Shown here piece after piece: positions 1 to 5,240 of a stretch of DNA of 7,559 nucleotides. The DNA is from Aquificota bacterium (GTDB lineage: Bacteria > Aquificota > Aquificia > Aquificales > Hydrogenothermaceae). Numbering within the stretch: the stretch's first letter is position 1; each line of letters starts with the position of its first letter. A program made the translations under genes and the position numbers. The stretch covers positions 1-7,559 of the forward strand of contig JAADEU010000044.1 in assembly GCA_013153235.1 (NCBI GenBank). Direction: 5' to 3'. Below the pieces are notes generated by a model. The model was not told the DNA's origin, searched no databases, and saw only the letters and a list, made by a program, of their open reading frames with translations.

Positions 1-371
1 TTGTCTACCTCCATGGTAAAGACAGCCCATACTACCAGAAAATCAACGACAAAATACTCAAAAACAAATACCTGGCAAAGAGGATTCACAAAAGCTTTGA
101 GTTTTACAAATTTCAGCTTGGAACCGAGGAGGCCAGGAACTTTATATCAAGGTATTCACTGGAAGAAAGGGAAGGGGTTTATTTTATAGACCCATCTTCC
201 GGAACAATCCTCTACAGCCTGACAGACCTCAGCCAGCCCTGCAGATGTGCAAATCTGATTAACTACTTCTCCAGAAAACTCCACAAAAAGGGTATAGACC
301 CTGAAAAATATGTGGAGATGGCAGAAGAAATCGGAGCATACAGGCAAAAGTCAGAAGATATCCTCTTTTAA
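1..371 (+). CDS. Thioredoxin-fold-like protein, C-terminal part (5' end outside window)
   Basis: This is the reading frame beginning at base 3 and ending at TAA 369-371. It gives 122 residues with no internal stop and is open at the left edge, so the true start is upstream. The layout resembles thioredoxin-7/UAS-type domains: a strand ending VYLHGK, a helix (SPYYQKINDKIL), the segment KSFEFYKFQLG, a helix, then YFIDPSSG as the usual 'fldp.G' strand-turn. Where such proteins carry CxxC, this one has SPYY (visible residues 8-11), and no cis-Pro is visible before the YFIDP strand, so it is unlikely to be a normal disulfide oxidoreductase. Two cysteines occur later, in PCRC (residues 79-82). The fold assignment is inference from pattern only. 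That the frame is coding is well supported by its length, its codon use and the hairpin just after its stop. Confidence 0.6.
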   Translation, partial: VYLHGKDSPYYQKINDKILKNKYLAKRIHKSFEFYKFQLGTEEARNFISRYSLEEREGVYFIDPSSGTILYSLTDLSQPCRCANLINYFSRKLHKKGIDPEKYVEMAEEIGAYRQKSEDILF

Positions 372-397
372 AAGGTGGGGATTGTAAATCCCCCCTT
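372..397 (+). terminator. Hairpin after the first gene, possible intrinsic terminator
   Basis: GGGGATT (377-383) pairs with AATCCCC (387-393) around a 3-base loop. AAGG (372-375) pairs with CCTT (394-397) across a one-base bulge at 376. That gives 11 pairs, starting immediately after the TAA of the upstream gene. The sequence that follows (CTGTCACT) is not a clean T-run, so termination on the plus strand may be inefficient. On the minus strand the stem is followed by TTTT, but no minus-strand gene is seen here to terminate. Confidence 0.5.
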
Positions 398-426
398 CTG
401 TCACTATCTTTATTTAGAAAAAAGCT

Positions 427-432
427 GGAGGT
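427..432 (+). promoter_or_regulatory. Shine-Dalgarno that fixes the TTG start of the sigma-54 activator
   Basis: GGAGGT lies 5 bases before TTG 438-440. No ATG or GTG in frame is placed as well relative to a ribosome site, and the protein from this TTG begins with a receiver-like first strand (KVYVLSKDD), which supports the choice. Confidence 0.6.
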
Positions 433-437
433 AGTTA

Positions 438-1820
438 TTGCCAGGTAAGGTATATGTCCTTTCAAAAGATGATAGGGTTTACAATCAGCTTCAGAAGCAT
501 TTTCCAGATATAAAAAAGCTATCAACCACACAGGAAGTTGAAAAACTGGGGTCCGGTGTTGTTTTTATCAATATAAAGGATTTTGGTATTGTTCCTTTCT
601 CTGTGAAAAAAGGACTTTTCCCTATTGCCATAATAGACCGCTCACTTTCACGGACAAATCTGGCTGCATTTATAATGCGGGTGATGAGCAAGAATTACTT
701 TGAGTATGTGGAATATCCTTTCAGGGAAAACGACCTGAAGGAGATAAAAAACAAAGTTTCCGTCAAGGAAAAAGACGAGAGGAAGATTGTTTACTTCAAA
801 TCATCAGGGGTGTCTGACGGTATTATATGCCAGTATCTGTGTTCCATTATAGGCTCCTCCCCACAGCTAAAGGAGATATGCAAGCTGGCAGGTGAGGTAG
901 CACCGACAGATATACCCGTTCTGATTACAGGTGAAACAGGTACAGGAAAAGAACTACTTGCAAGGGGAATCTGGAAGCTCAGTAAAAGGGCCGATAAACC
1001 ATTTGTTGCCATAAACTGTGCTGCCATACCGGAAAATCTGATTGAATCGGAGCTTTTTGGATATGAAAAAGGTGCATTTACAGGGGCAGACAAAACCCGT
1101 CCAGGTAAGTTCGAAACGGCAAACGGCGGAACAATTTTTCTGGACGAGGTAGGGGAACTTACACTTTCAGCCCAGTCAAAGCTTCTGAGGGTTCTGCAGG
1201 AAGGAACATTTTACAGACTCGGGGGAAATAAAGAGATTAAGGTTGATGTCCGTGTTATGGCTGCCACCAACAGGGACCTTGAAAAGATGGTGGCAGAAGG
1301 TGAATTCAGGGAGGACCTGTACTACAGATTGAACTTTATACACATCCATCTGCCTCCCTTAAGGGAGAGGAAGGAGGACATTCCCTACATTGTGGAATGT
1401 ATCGTAAACAAATACAACCAGAAGCTGAACAAAAACATCATCGGGGCATCCCAAGACTATCTGGACAGACTTATGCAGCTTCCATGGGAGGGTAATATCA
1501 GGGAGCTTGAAAATGTGGTCGTCCGTTCGATGATTCTGTGCAGGGACAGTATACTGGCACTTCCAGACCTTGATTTTCTCAAAGAAAAAGAGAAAAAAGA
1601 GAAATCCGAAAGGAATCTTGAAGAACTTGAATCACTCATACGAAAGGAAGTCCTATCCTCTGTGAAAAATGGAGGTGTCAAACCCCTGGAGGAATTTATA
1701 GAAAAAACAATTATCAAAACGGTTCTTGAGTACACAAAGCACAATCAGCTCAGGGCATCCCATCTGCTTGGCATTAACAGAGCCACTCTGAGGAAAAAAA
1801 TACACAAATACGGTATTTAA
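438..1820 (+). CDS. Sigma-54-dependent transcriptional activator (NtrC family) with degenerate receiver domain
   Basis: A 460-residue bacterial enhancer-binding protein that would use ATP hydrolysis to open promoters bound by sigma-54 RNA polymerase. Residues about 4-107 resemble a receiver domain (acidic D11/D12, a strand GVVFIN, and YPF near 93-95). However, the phosphoacceptor Asp position reads Asn (N45) and the conserved Lys position reads Tyr (Y93). The AAA+ core spans about 137-375: Walker A GETGTGKE (165-172), the sigma-54-contacting GAFTGA (212-217), Walker B TIFLDE (232-237), AATNRDL (275-281), arginine-finger region FREDLYYRLN (290-299), and sensor II PWEGNIRELEN (349-359). A charged linker (about 385-410) leads to a Fis-type helix-turn-helix at the C-terminus (about 438-460, ASHLLGINRATLRKKI). 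Length is normal for the family. The start is TTG with a good ribosome site. No kinase gene adjoins it, and its targets cannot be told from this window. Confidence 0.95.
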   Translation: MPGKVYVLSKDDRVYNQLQKHFPDIKKLSTTQEVEKLGSGVVFINIKDFGIVPFSVKKGLFPIAIIDRSLSRTNLAAFIMRVMSKNYFEYVEYPFRENDLKEIKNKVSVKEKDERKIVYFKSSGVSDGIICQYLCSIIGSSPQLKEICKLAGEVAPTDIPVLITGETGTGKELLARGIWKLSKRADKPFVAINCAAIPENLIESELFGYEKGAFTGADKTRPGKFETANGGTIFLDEVGELTLSAQSKLLRVLQEGTFYRLGGNKEIKVDVRVMAATNRDLEKMVAEGEFREDLYYRLNFIHIHLPPLRERKEDIPYIVECIVNKYNQKLNKNIIGASQDYLDRLMQLPWEGNIRELENVVVRSMILCRDSILALPDLDFLKEKEKKEKSERNLEELESLIRKEVLSSVKNGGVKPLEEFIEKTIIKTVLEYTKHNQLRASHLLGINRATLRKKIHKYGI

Positions 1821-1824
1821 CCCC

Positions 1825-1852
1825 TTGTAAAATTCCACAATTAGGATAAAAT
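1825..1852 (+). promoter_or_regulatory. Candidate sigma-70 type promoter for ylxP-rbfA-sppA
   Basis: TTGTAA (1825-1830, 4 of 6 to TTGACA) and TAAAAT (1847-1852, 5 of 6 to TATAAT) are separated by 16 bases, in the only sizeable gap upstream of ylxP. Transcription would start near 1859, about 20 bases before the ATG at 1881. The preceding gap shows no clear terminator for the sigma-54 activator, so read-through is also possible. Confidence 0.45.
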
Positions 1853-1880
1853 AAACTCAAAAACACCATAAAAGGCAGGA

Positions 1881-2162
1881 ATGATTATAGGCAGTATAGT
1901 TTTTGAGTTTTACATCCCACATTCAGGCTCACTCAAAGAAAAGAGAATGGTCGTAAGGTCCGTCAAGGAAAAACTCAAATCAAAATTTAACGTGTCCGTA
2001 TCAGAGGTGGGAAATCAGGAGCTGTGGCAGTCAGCCCAGATAGCCGTTGTAACAGTTGCTCCTGATAAAAAACAGGTGGAAAAGGTGATACAAAATGTAA
2101 TAAACTTTGTTGAGGTAAATTTTCCGGACCTCCACATAAATATCTATAAGGAGATAATATAA
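1881..2162 (+). CDS. ylxP: YlxP family protein (DUF503)
   Basis: A 93-residue cytosolic protein of full length for DUF503. The family signature is visible: an N-terminal strand IIGSIVFEFYIP, then S.SLKEKR (17-22) followed by a helix with VRSVKEKLKSKFNVSVSEVG, then a central strand QIAVVTVAPDK and a C-terminal helix. In Firmicutes the relative ylxP lies between infB and rbfA. The same ylxP-rbfA adjacency here supports both the assignment and a link to ribosome maturation, but its biochemical role is not established. The start at ATG 1881 follows a modest ribosome site (AAGG 1872-1875, AGGA directly at the ATG). It ends 2 bases before rbfA, so translation is probably coupled. Confidence 0.88.
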   Translation: MIIGSIVFEFYIPHSGSLKEKRMVVRSVKEKLKSKFNVSVSEVGNQELWQSAQIAVVTVAPDKKQVEKVIQNVINFVEVNFPDLHINIYKEII

Positions 2163-2164
2163 AA

Positions 2165-2458
2165 ATGAAGAAAAGCCACAAATCAGAAAAGGTGAATGCC
2201 GCCATCAAAAAAGCCCTCAGTGAGATTTTCATTTACGATATACCACTGGAAAACAACATGATAACCATAGTAAATGTGGATACGGCGCAGGACCTGAGTA
2301 AATCTGATGTGTACATAACGGCCCTTAAGGATGTTGAAGAGGTGGCACAGCAACTTAACCAGAAAAGCGGTTATATAGGCCACCTGCTTGGAAACAGAAT
2401 CAAAATCAGAAAAATTCCACAGCTGAGATTCATACCTGTTCCCCATCCCACATTATGA
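2165..2458 (+). CDS. rbfA: Ribosome-binding factor A
   Basis: Encodes a 97-residue RbfA, the KH-like factor that binds free 30S subunits and helps mature the 16S rRNA 5' region. It begins with the typical basic helix (HKSEKVNAAIKKALSEIF), followed by the ITIVNVDTAQDLSKSDVYIT strand pair. The family's late motif is also present: GYIGHLLGNRIKIRKIPQLRF at about 69-89. The protein stops about eight residues after that motif. Most RbfA proteins are about 110-135 residues and continue with a D.S segment and an 'i..LL' end, so this is a short form. The three bases-frames after the stop were read and do not restore that tail. The ribosome site AAGGAG (2148-2153) lies inside the end of ylxP, 11 bases before the ATG. 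Confidence 0.9.
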   Translation: MKKSHKSEKVNAAIKKALSEIFIYDIPLENNMITIVNVDTAQDLSKSDVYITALKDVEEVAQQLNQKSGYIGHLLGNRIKIRKIPQLRFIPVPHPTL

Positions 2459-2466
2459 GGTAAACA

Positions 2467-3300
2467 ATGAAGAAAAAGATATTTATTGGAATAGCTGTAC
2501 TGATTGTACTTTTTTATATTATCAGTTATTTCTCATTCCGTTCATCCCCAAAAATTGCTGTAATACCCGTAAATGGAGTAATATCTGACTATCTGGATGT
2601 GATTGGTAATATCGAAAAGGCACAGAAAGACCCGAGTATCAAGGCTGTGGTTATAGCCGTTGACAGCCCTGGAGGTGCAGTGGGGGCTGCACAGGAAATA
2701 TACTCAGCAATAGAAAAGCTCAGGAAGAATAAGCCTGTTGTTGTGTCTATGGGTAATGTGGCAGCCTCTGGAGGTTATTACATCAGTGTACCTGCCAACG
2801 TTATATACGCCAACCCGGGTACCATAACAGGTTCCATCGGGGTAATCATACAGCATGTCAGCGTGGCACAGATACTTAAAAAGCTGGGTATAAAGGTAGA
2901 AAATATAAAAAGCGGTGAAAACAAGGACATACTCTACCCGAACCACGAACTTACACCCCAGCAGAAAAAACTCCTTGAAGAGACCATACTGGACGTTTAC
3001 AACCAGTTCCTTGAGGATATAGCAAAATACAGACCGGTGGATATACAGACACTGAAAAAGTACGCCGACGGTAGGATATTCACCGGAAGACAGGCACAGA
3101 AGCTCAAACTGGTGGATAAACTTGGAAACATTCAGGATGCCGTGTCAGAAGCAAAAAAACTGGCAGGGCTGGAAGGGAAACCTGCACTTATAATCAGACT
3201 GGAAAAGGAGGAAACCATCCTGAAAAAGTTATTTGAATCAAAGTTAAATATTTCTGATGTACTTACCTATCCACAGTTTTATTACCTGATGTCTTTCTGA
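2467..3300 (+). CDS. sppA: Signal peptide peptidase SppA, short form (peptidase family S49)
   Basis: A 277-residue membrane protease expected to cut leftover signal peptides in the membrane, with its catalytic domain outside the cytoplasm. Residues 2-4 are Lys, followed by one hydrophobic anchor (about 5-22). The S49 core starts at IAVIPVNGVI (30-39). It contains DSPGG (66-70) and the nucleophile Ser101 in VAASGGYY (98-105). The general-base Lys153 sits in KSGENKDI, 52 residues after the Ser, the same spacing as in the Bacillus subtilis SppA dyad. GRIFTGRQA (at about 199-207) is the usual late motif. The size fits the single-domain SppA rather than the duplicated E. coli enzyme. Its ribosome site overlaps the rbfA stop (TGAGGT 2456-2461), so it belongs to the same operon. 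Confidence 0.93.
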   Translation: MKKKIFIGIAVLIVLFYIISYFSFRSSPKIAVIPVNGVISDYLDVIGNIEKAQKDPSIKAVVIAVDSPGGAVGAAQEIYSAIEKLRKNKPVVVSMGNVAASGGYYISVPANVIYANPGTITGSIGVIIQHVSVAQILKKLGIKVENIKSGENKDILYPNHELTPQQKKLLEETILDVYNQFLEDIAKYRPVDIQTLKKYADGRIFTGRQAQKLKLVDKLGNIQDAVSEAKKLAGLEGKPALIIRLEKEETILKKLFESKLNISDVLTYPQFYYLMSF

Positions 3301-3313
3301 TAACTATCATAAT

Positions 3314-3336
3314 AATAGCCCCCCAGATGGGCTATT
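3314..3336 (+). terminator. Hairpin between sppA and the Fe-S carrier gene
   Basis: AATAGCCC (3314-3321) and GGGCTATT (3329-3336) form a perfect 8-pair stem with a 7-base loop, 14 bases after the sppA stop. It is followed by CTGTAAGAG rather than a T-run, so it may be a weak terminator, a processing site or an mRNA 3'-end stabiliser instead of a strong terminator. Confidence 0.5.
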
Positions 3337-3370
3337 CTGTAAGAGAATAATTAAAAACTGGAGGTTTAAA

Positions 3371-3712
3371 ATGCAGTCAACAGTCAACTTTACAGTAACA
3401 GAAGCAGCTGCTGCAGAAATCAAAAGAATAGCTGAAGAACAGGGAATAGAGAATCCAATACTGAGAGTTAGGGTTGTACCTGGTGGATGTTCTGGATTCC
3501 AGTACGCAATGGGATTTGATGAGGCAATAGAGGAAAATGATAAGGTTGTAGAACTGGAAAATGGAGTAAAAATAGCAATCGATGAGTTCTCTGCCCCATA
3601 CATCGGCGGTGCAGTACTTGACTATGTACAGGACTTTATGGGTGGTGGATTCACAATAAAGAATCCTAACGCTGCAAGCTCCTGCGGTTGCGGTAACTCA
3701 TTCTCCTGCTAA
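3371..3712 (+). CDS. iscA: A-type Fe-S cluster carrier (IscA/ErpA family)
   Basis: A 113-residue cytosolic scaffold/carrier that receives Fe-S clusters and delivers them to target proteins. The three family cysteines are present: C40 in PGGCSGFQY (37-45), and C105 and C107 in SSCGCGNSF (103-111). The core (FTVTEAAAAEIKRI at the N-terminus, ..DYVQDFMGGGFTIKNPNA near 84-101) matches the family along its whole length. A fourth cysteine, C113, is the last residue, which is an unusual extra. No sulfur donor or other isc/suf gene is adjacent, so the choice between iscA and erpA as symbol is not settled by context. The start is ATG 3371, after GGAGGT (3360-3365) with a 5-base spacer. The gene is closed by the strong terminator at 3746-3777. 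Confidence 0.93.
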   Translation: MQSTVNFTVTEAAAAEIKRIAEEQGIENPILRVRVVPGGCSGFQYAMGFDEAIEENDKVVELENGVKIAIDEFSAPYIGGAVLDYVQDFMGGGFTIKNPNAASSCGCGNSFSC

Positions 3713-3713
3713 A

Positions 3714-3851
3714 TCAGACTTTATCTTTACTACTGCATTCATCATAAAGGGGACAGGAAGCACACTGTCCCTTTTTTATTTCCTTCCTGAACTTTCTGTA
3801 CAGATAATAAACCGCAATCACAAGGGCCGTTCCTACAATCAGATACTCCAT
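3714..3851 (-). CDS. Small Cys-rich membrane protein, FeoB-associated-like (45 aa)
   Basis: Read on the minus strand, ATG (3851-3849) to TGA (3716-3714) gives 45 residues. There is one hydrophobic segment (about 2-18, EYLIVGTALVIAVYYLY), then a basic patch (RKFRKEIKK, 19-27), then a cysteine tail with C30, C33 and C39 in QCASCPLYDEC. This order (N-terminal helix ending YYLYRK, Lys/Arg stretch, CxxC..C tail) matches the small FeoB-associated Cys-rich membrane proteins. Those usually lie near ferrous iron transport genes; no feo gene is visible here. A good ribosome site, GAGGT (3862-3858 on the minus strand), is 6 bases from the ATG. The gene is convergent with iscA, with stop codons one base apart, and divergent from hemJ. 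It is too short for most size cutoffs. The existence of the gene is well supported by the motif and ribosome site; its function is inferred. Confidence 0.75.
   Translation of the reverse strand: MEYLIVGTALVIAVYYLYRKFRKEIKKGQCASCPLYDECSSKDKV
3746..3777 (+). terminator. Rho-independent terminator of the Fe-S carrier gene, inside an antisense small gene
   Basis: GGGACAG (3750-3756) pairs with CTGTCCC (3765-3771) around an 8-base loop. The stem extends through a G-U pair and three A-T pairs (3746-3749 with 3772-3775), and six T follow or close the stem (3772-3777). This is the cleanest intrinsic terminator in the window and ends plus-strand transcription from iscA. It lies wholly within the minus-strand coding region 3714-3851. 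Confidence 0.88.
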
Positions 3852-3857
3852 AACACC

Positions 3858-3862
3858 ACCTC
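3858..3862 (-). promoter_or_regulatory. Shine-Dalgarno of the 45-aa membrane protein gene
   Basis: On the minus strand GAGGT is followed by a 6-base spacer and ATG. It is the main non-protein evidence that the short minus-strand frame is translated. No convincing minus-strand -35/-10 pair was found upstream of it. Confidence 0.6.
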
Positions 3863-3924
3863 TCAAGATTAAATCTAATAAACATCAGGAAGAAGGTTTA
3901 TGGGATAAATCATCTATTTTTCTG

Positions 3925-3930
3925 TAAAAT
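3925..3930 (+). promoter_or_regulatory. Candidate -10 element for the hemJ operon
   Basis: TAAAAT, the same hexamer as the candidate -10 upstream of ylxP, lies 27 bases before the hemJ ATG in the divergent gap between the small minus-strand gene and hemJ. No good -35 match lies 16-18 bases upstream, so the promoter may be weak, activator-dependent or misplaced. The rest of 3852-3957 shows only the two ribosome sites. Confidence 0.3.
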
Positions 3931-3957
3931 ATTTACCAAAATCGGTGGAGGAGCAGT

Positions 3958-4386
3958 ATGTATCTCTGGATAAAAGCACTGCACGTAATATCGGTAATAT
4001 CCTGGATGGCCGTTCTATTTTACCTTCCAAGGCTGTTTGTGTACCATGCAGAAAACAGGGACAAGAAGGAGTTTGCATCTGTAGTCAAGGTAATGGAATA
4101 CAAACTCCACAAATATATAGGTATTCCGGCTTTCTGGGGTACTGTGTTGACAGGACTGGCAATGATAGGTATGAACCCTGAAATATTCAAATCAGGGGGA
4201 TGGATACACCTGAAACTGACAGCAGCTCTGCTACTGATTGGATACTACATACATCTTGCGATAATCAGGAGAAAAATGGAAAACGACCAGTGCCACAGGT
4301 CCGGTAAGTTCTTCAGGATTTATAACGAAGTCCCAACGATACTGATGATAATAATTGTAATCATGGCAGTAGTAAGACCGTTTTAG
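3958..4386 (+). CDS. hemJ: HemJ-type protoporphyrinogen IX oxidase (UPF0093/CopD-like membrane protein)
   Basis: A 142-residue integral membrane protein of typical HemJ length. HemJ oxidises protoporphyrinogen IX to protoporphyrin IX in haem synthesis, replacing HemG or HemY in many bacteria. Four hydrophobic segments are visible (about 5-27, 53-72, 83-104, 123-140). Family motifs are the N-terminal KALHVISVISW with His9, LPRLFVYH (23-30), MEYKLHKYI (46-54), GGWIHLKL (80-87) with Lys86, YNEVPT near 122-127, and a terminal RPF. His9 and Lys86 correspond to residues reported as essential in the cyanobacterial enzyme. The ribosome site GGAGGAG (3947-3953) supports ATG 3958. It is the first gene of a five-gene same-strand set and ends 8 bases before nadC. 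Confidence 0.92.
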   Translation: MYLWIKALHVISVISWMAVLFYLPRLFVYHAENRDKKEFASVVKVMEYKLHKYIGIPAFWGTVLTGLAMIGMNPEIFKSGGWIHLKLTAALLLIGYYIHLAIIRRKMENDQCHRSGKFFRIYNEVPTILMIIIVIMAVVRPF

Positions 4387-4394
4387 GTGGAGGA
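4386..4394 (+). promoter_or_regulatory. Ribosome site abutting the nadC start and overlapping the hemJ stop
   Basis: GGTGGAGGA begins at the last base of the hemJ TAG and runs straight into ATG 4395. GGAGG ends only 1 base before the ATG, which is closer than normal; GGTGG (4386-4390) leaves 4. The identical 9-mer before hemJ (3944-3952) has 5 more bases before its ATG. Confidence 0.5.
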
Positions 4395-5225
4395 ATGCTG
4401 GACAGACTGTATATCAGAAGAAAAGTAGAGGAATTTCTGGCCGAAGATATAGGACATCAGGACCTGACCACAGACAACCTGGACACAGACAGGCATATCA
4501 CCGCAGAGATTACTGTGAAAGAGGATGGAATTCTGTGTGGTATAGACATTGCCTCGGTGGTAATGGAGGTTGTTGACCCGGGTCTTACATTCAGGAGAAT
4601 CAAAGGAGACGGTCAGAAAGTAAAATCCGGAGACATCGTTGGAACAATAACCGGCAGTGGAAAATCCATACTGAAAGGGGAGAGGGTAATGCTGAACCTT
4701 CTCCAGAGGATGTCAGGAATATCAACAAACACAGCAAAATTCGTTGAAAAAATCAGGGAAACACCGGCAAAAATCCTCGATACAAGGAAAACAACACCAG
4801 GCCTGAGGGCGTTTGAAAAATATGCAGTTTCTGTAGGTGGAGGTAAAAACCACAGATTTGCCCTTTTTGATATGGTAATGATAAAGGACAACCATATCGC
4901 CCTTGCCGGAGGAATAAAAGAGGCTGTCCAGCAAATAAAAGAAAAGGTTTCCCCTTTCACAAGAATAGAGGTAGAGGTCTCAGATTTAGAACAGTTCAGT
5001 CAGGCCCTTGAACTTGATGTTGATATCATAATGCTTGATAACTTTACAGTTGAGATGGTCAGGGAAGCTGTAAAAATCAATAAAAACAGAAAGATGCTGG
5101 AGGTCTCAGGAAATTTAAACTTAGAAAATATACGGGAGTATGCACTTACCGGTGTTGATTTTATTTCTTCAGGGGCCCTGATACATTCTGCCAGATGGCT
5201 TGATATAAGCTTAAAATTTAAATAA
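4395..5225 (+). CDS. nadC: Nicotinate-nucleotide pyrophosphorylase (carboxylating), quinolinate phosphoribosyltransferase
   Basis: A 276-residue cytosolic enzyme that converts quinolinate and PRPP to nicotinate mononucleotide, CO2 and pyrophosphate in de novo NAD synthesis. The N-terminal half carries EDIGHQDLTT (17-26) and the open-faced sandwich, then LLQRMSGIST (102-111). The barrel shows DTRKTTPGLR (129-138), GGGKNHR (148-154), MIKDNH (162-167), IEVEV, IMLDN, a SGN turn and the final SGALIHS. All the substrate-binding stretches expected of NadC are intact and the length is normal. The ATG at 4395 gives the usual NadC N-terminus; a CTG at 4398 would suit the ribosome-site spacing better but changes the protein by only one residue. 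nadA and nadB are not nearby. The gap to leuB is 15 bases. Confidence 0.96.
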   Translation: MLDRLYIRRKVEEFLAEDIGHQDLTTDNLDTDRHITAEITVKEDGILCGIDIASVVMEVVDPGLTFRRIKGDGQKVKSGDIVGTITGSGKSILKGERVMLNLLQRMSGISTNTAKFVEKIRETPAKILDTRKTTPGLRAFEKYAVSVGGGKNHRFALFDMVMIKDNHIALAGGIKEAVQQIKEKVSPFTRIEVEVSDLEQFSQALELDVDIIMLDNFTVEMVREAVKINKNRKMLEVSGNLNLENIREYALTGVDFISSGALIHSARWLDISLKFK

Positions 5226-5240
5226 CAGGAGGTTGGATTA

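Noticed and set aside
1..189. TTG-started 62-codon frame at the left edge
   Set aside because: Its composition is low-complexity Thr/Lys and it overlaps the open frame starting at base 3, which runs to 371 and carries a plausible fold.
420..441. Possible sigma-54 (-24/-12) promoter overlapping the activator start, GG....GC pattern at 427-441
   Set aside because: The GG to GC spacing is 11 rather than 10 bases and the GG is better explained as the ribosome site. Other TGGCAC strings (for example near 1555, 2345 and 2864) lie inside genes and lack a GC-type -12 element.
761..1975. The 12-mer GTCAAGGAAAAA at about 761 and again at about 1963, considered as a repeat
   Set aside because: Both copies encode Val-Lys-Glu-Lys in helices of unrelated proteins; this is ordinary codon use, not a repeat element.
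3852..3957. Riboswitch or Fur-type operator in the divergent gap
   Set aside because: No inverted repeat of the expected form or conserved riboswitch core was visible; only ribosome sites and a single -10-like hexamer could be supported.
3945..4181. A 78-codon GTG-started frame overlapping hemJ
   Set aside because: It is out of frame with the full-length HemJ, has no family features, and its start lies inside the hemJ ribosome site.
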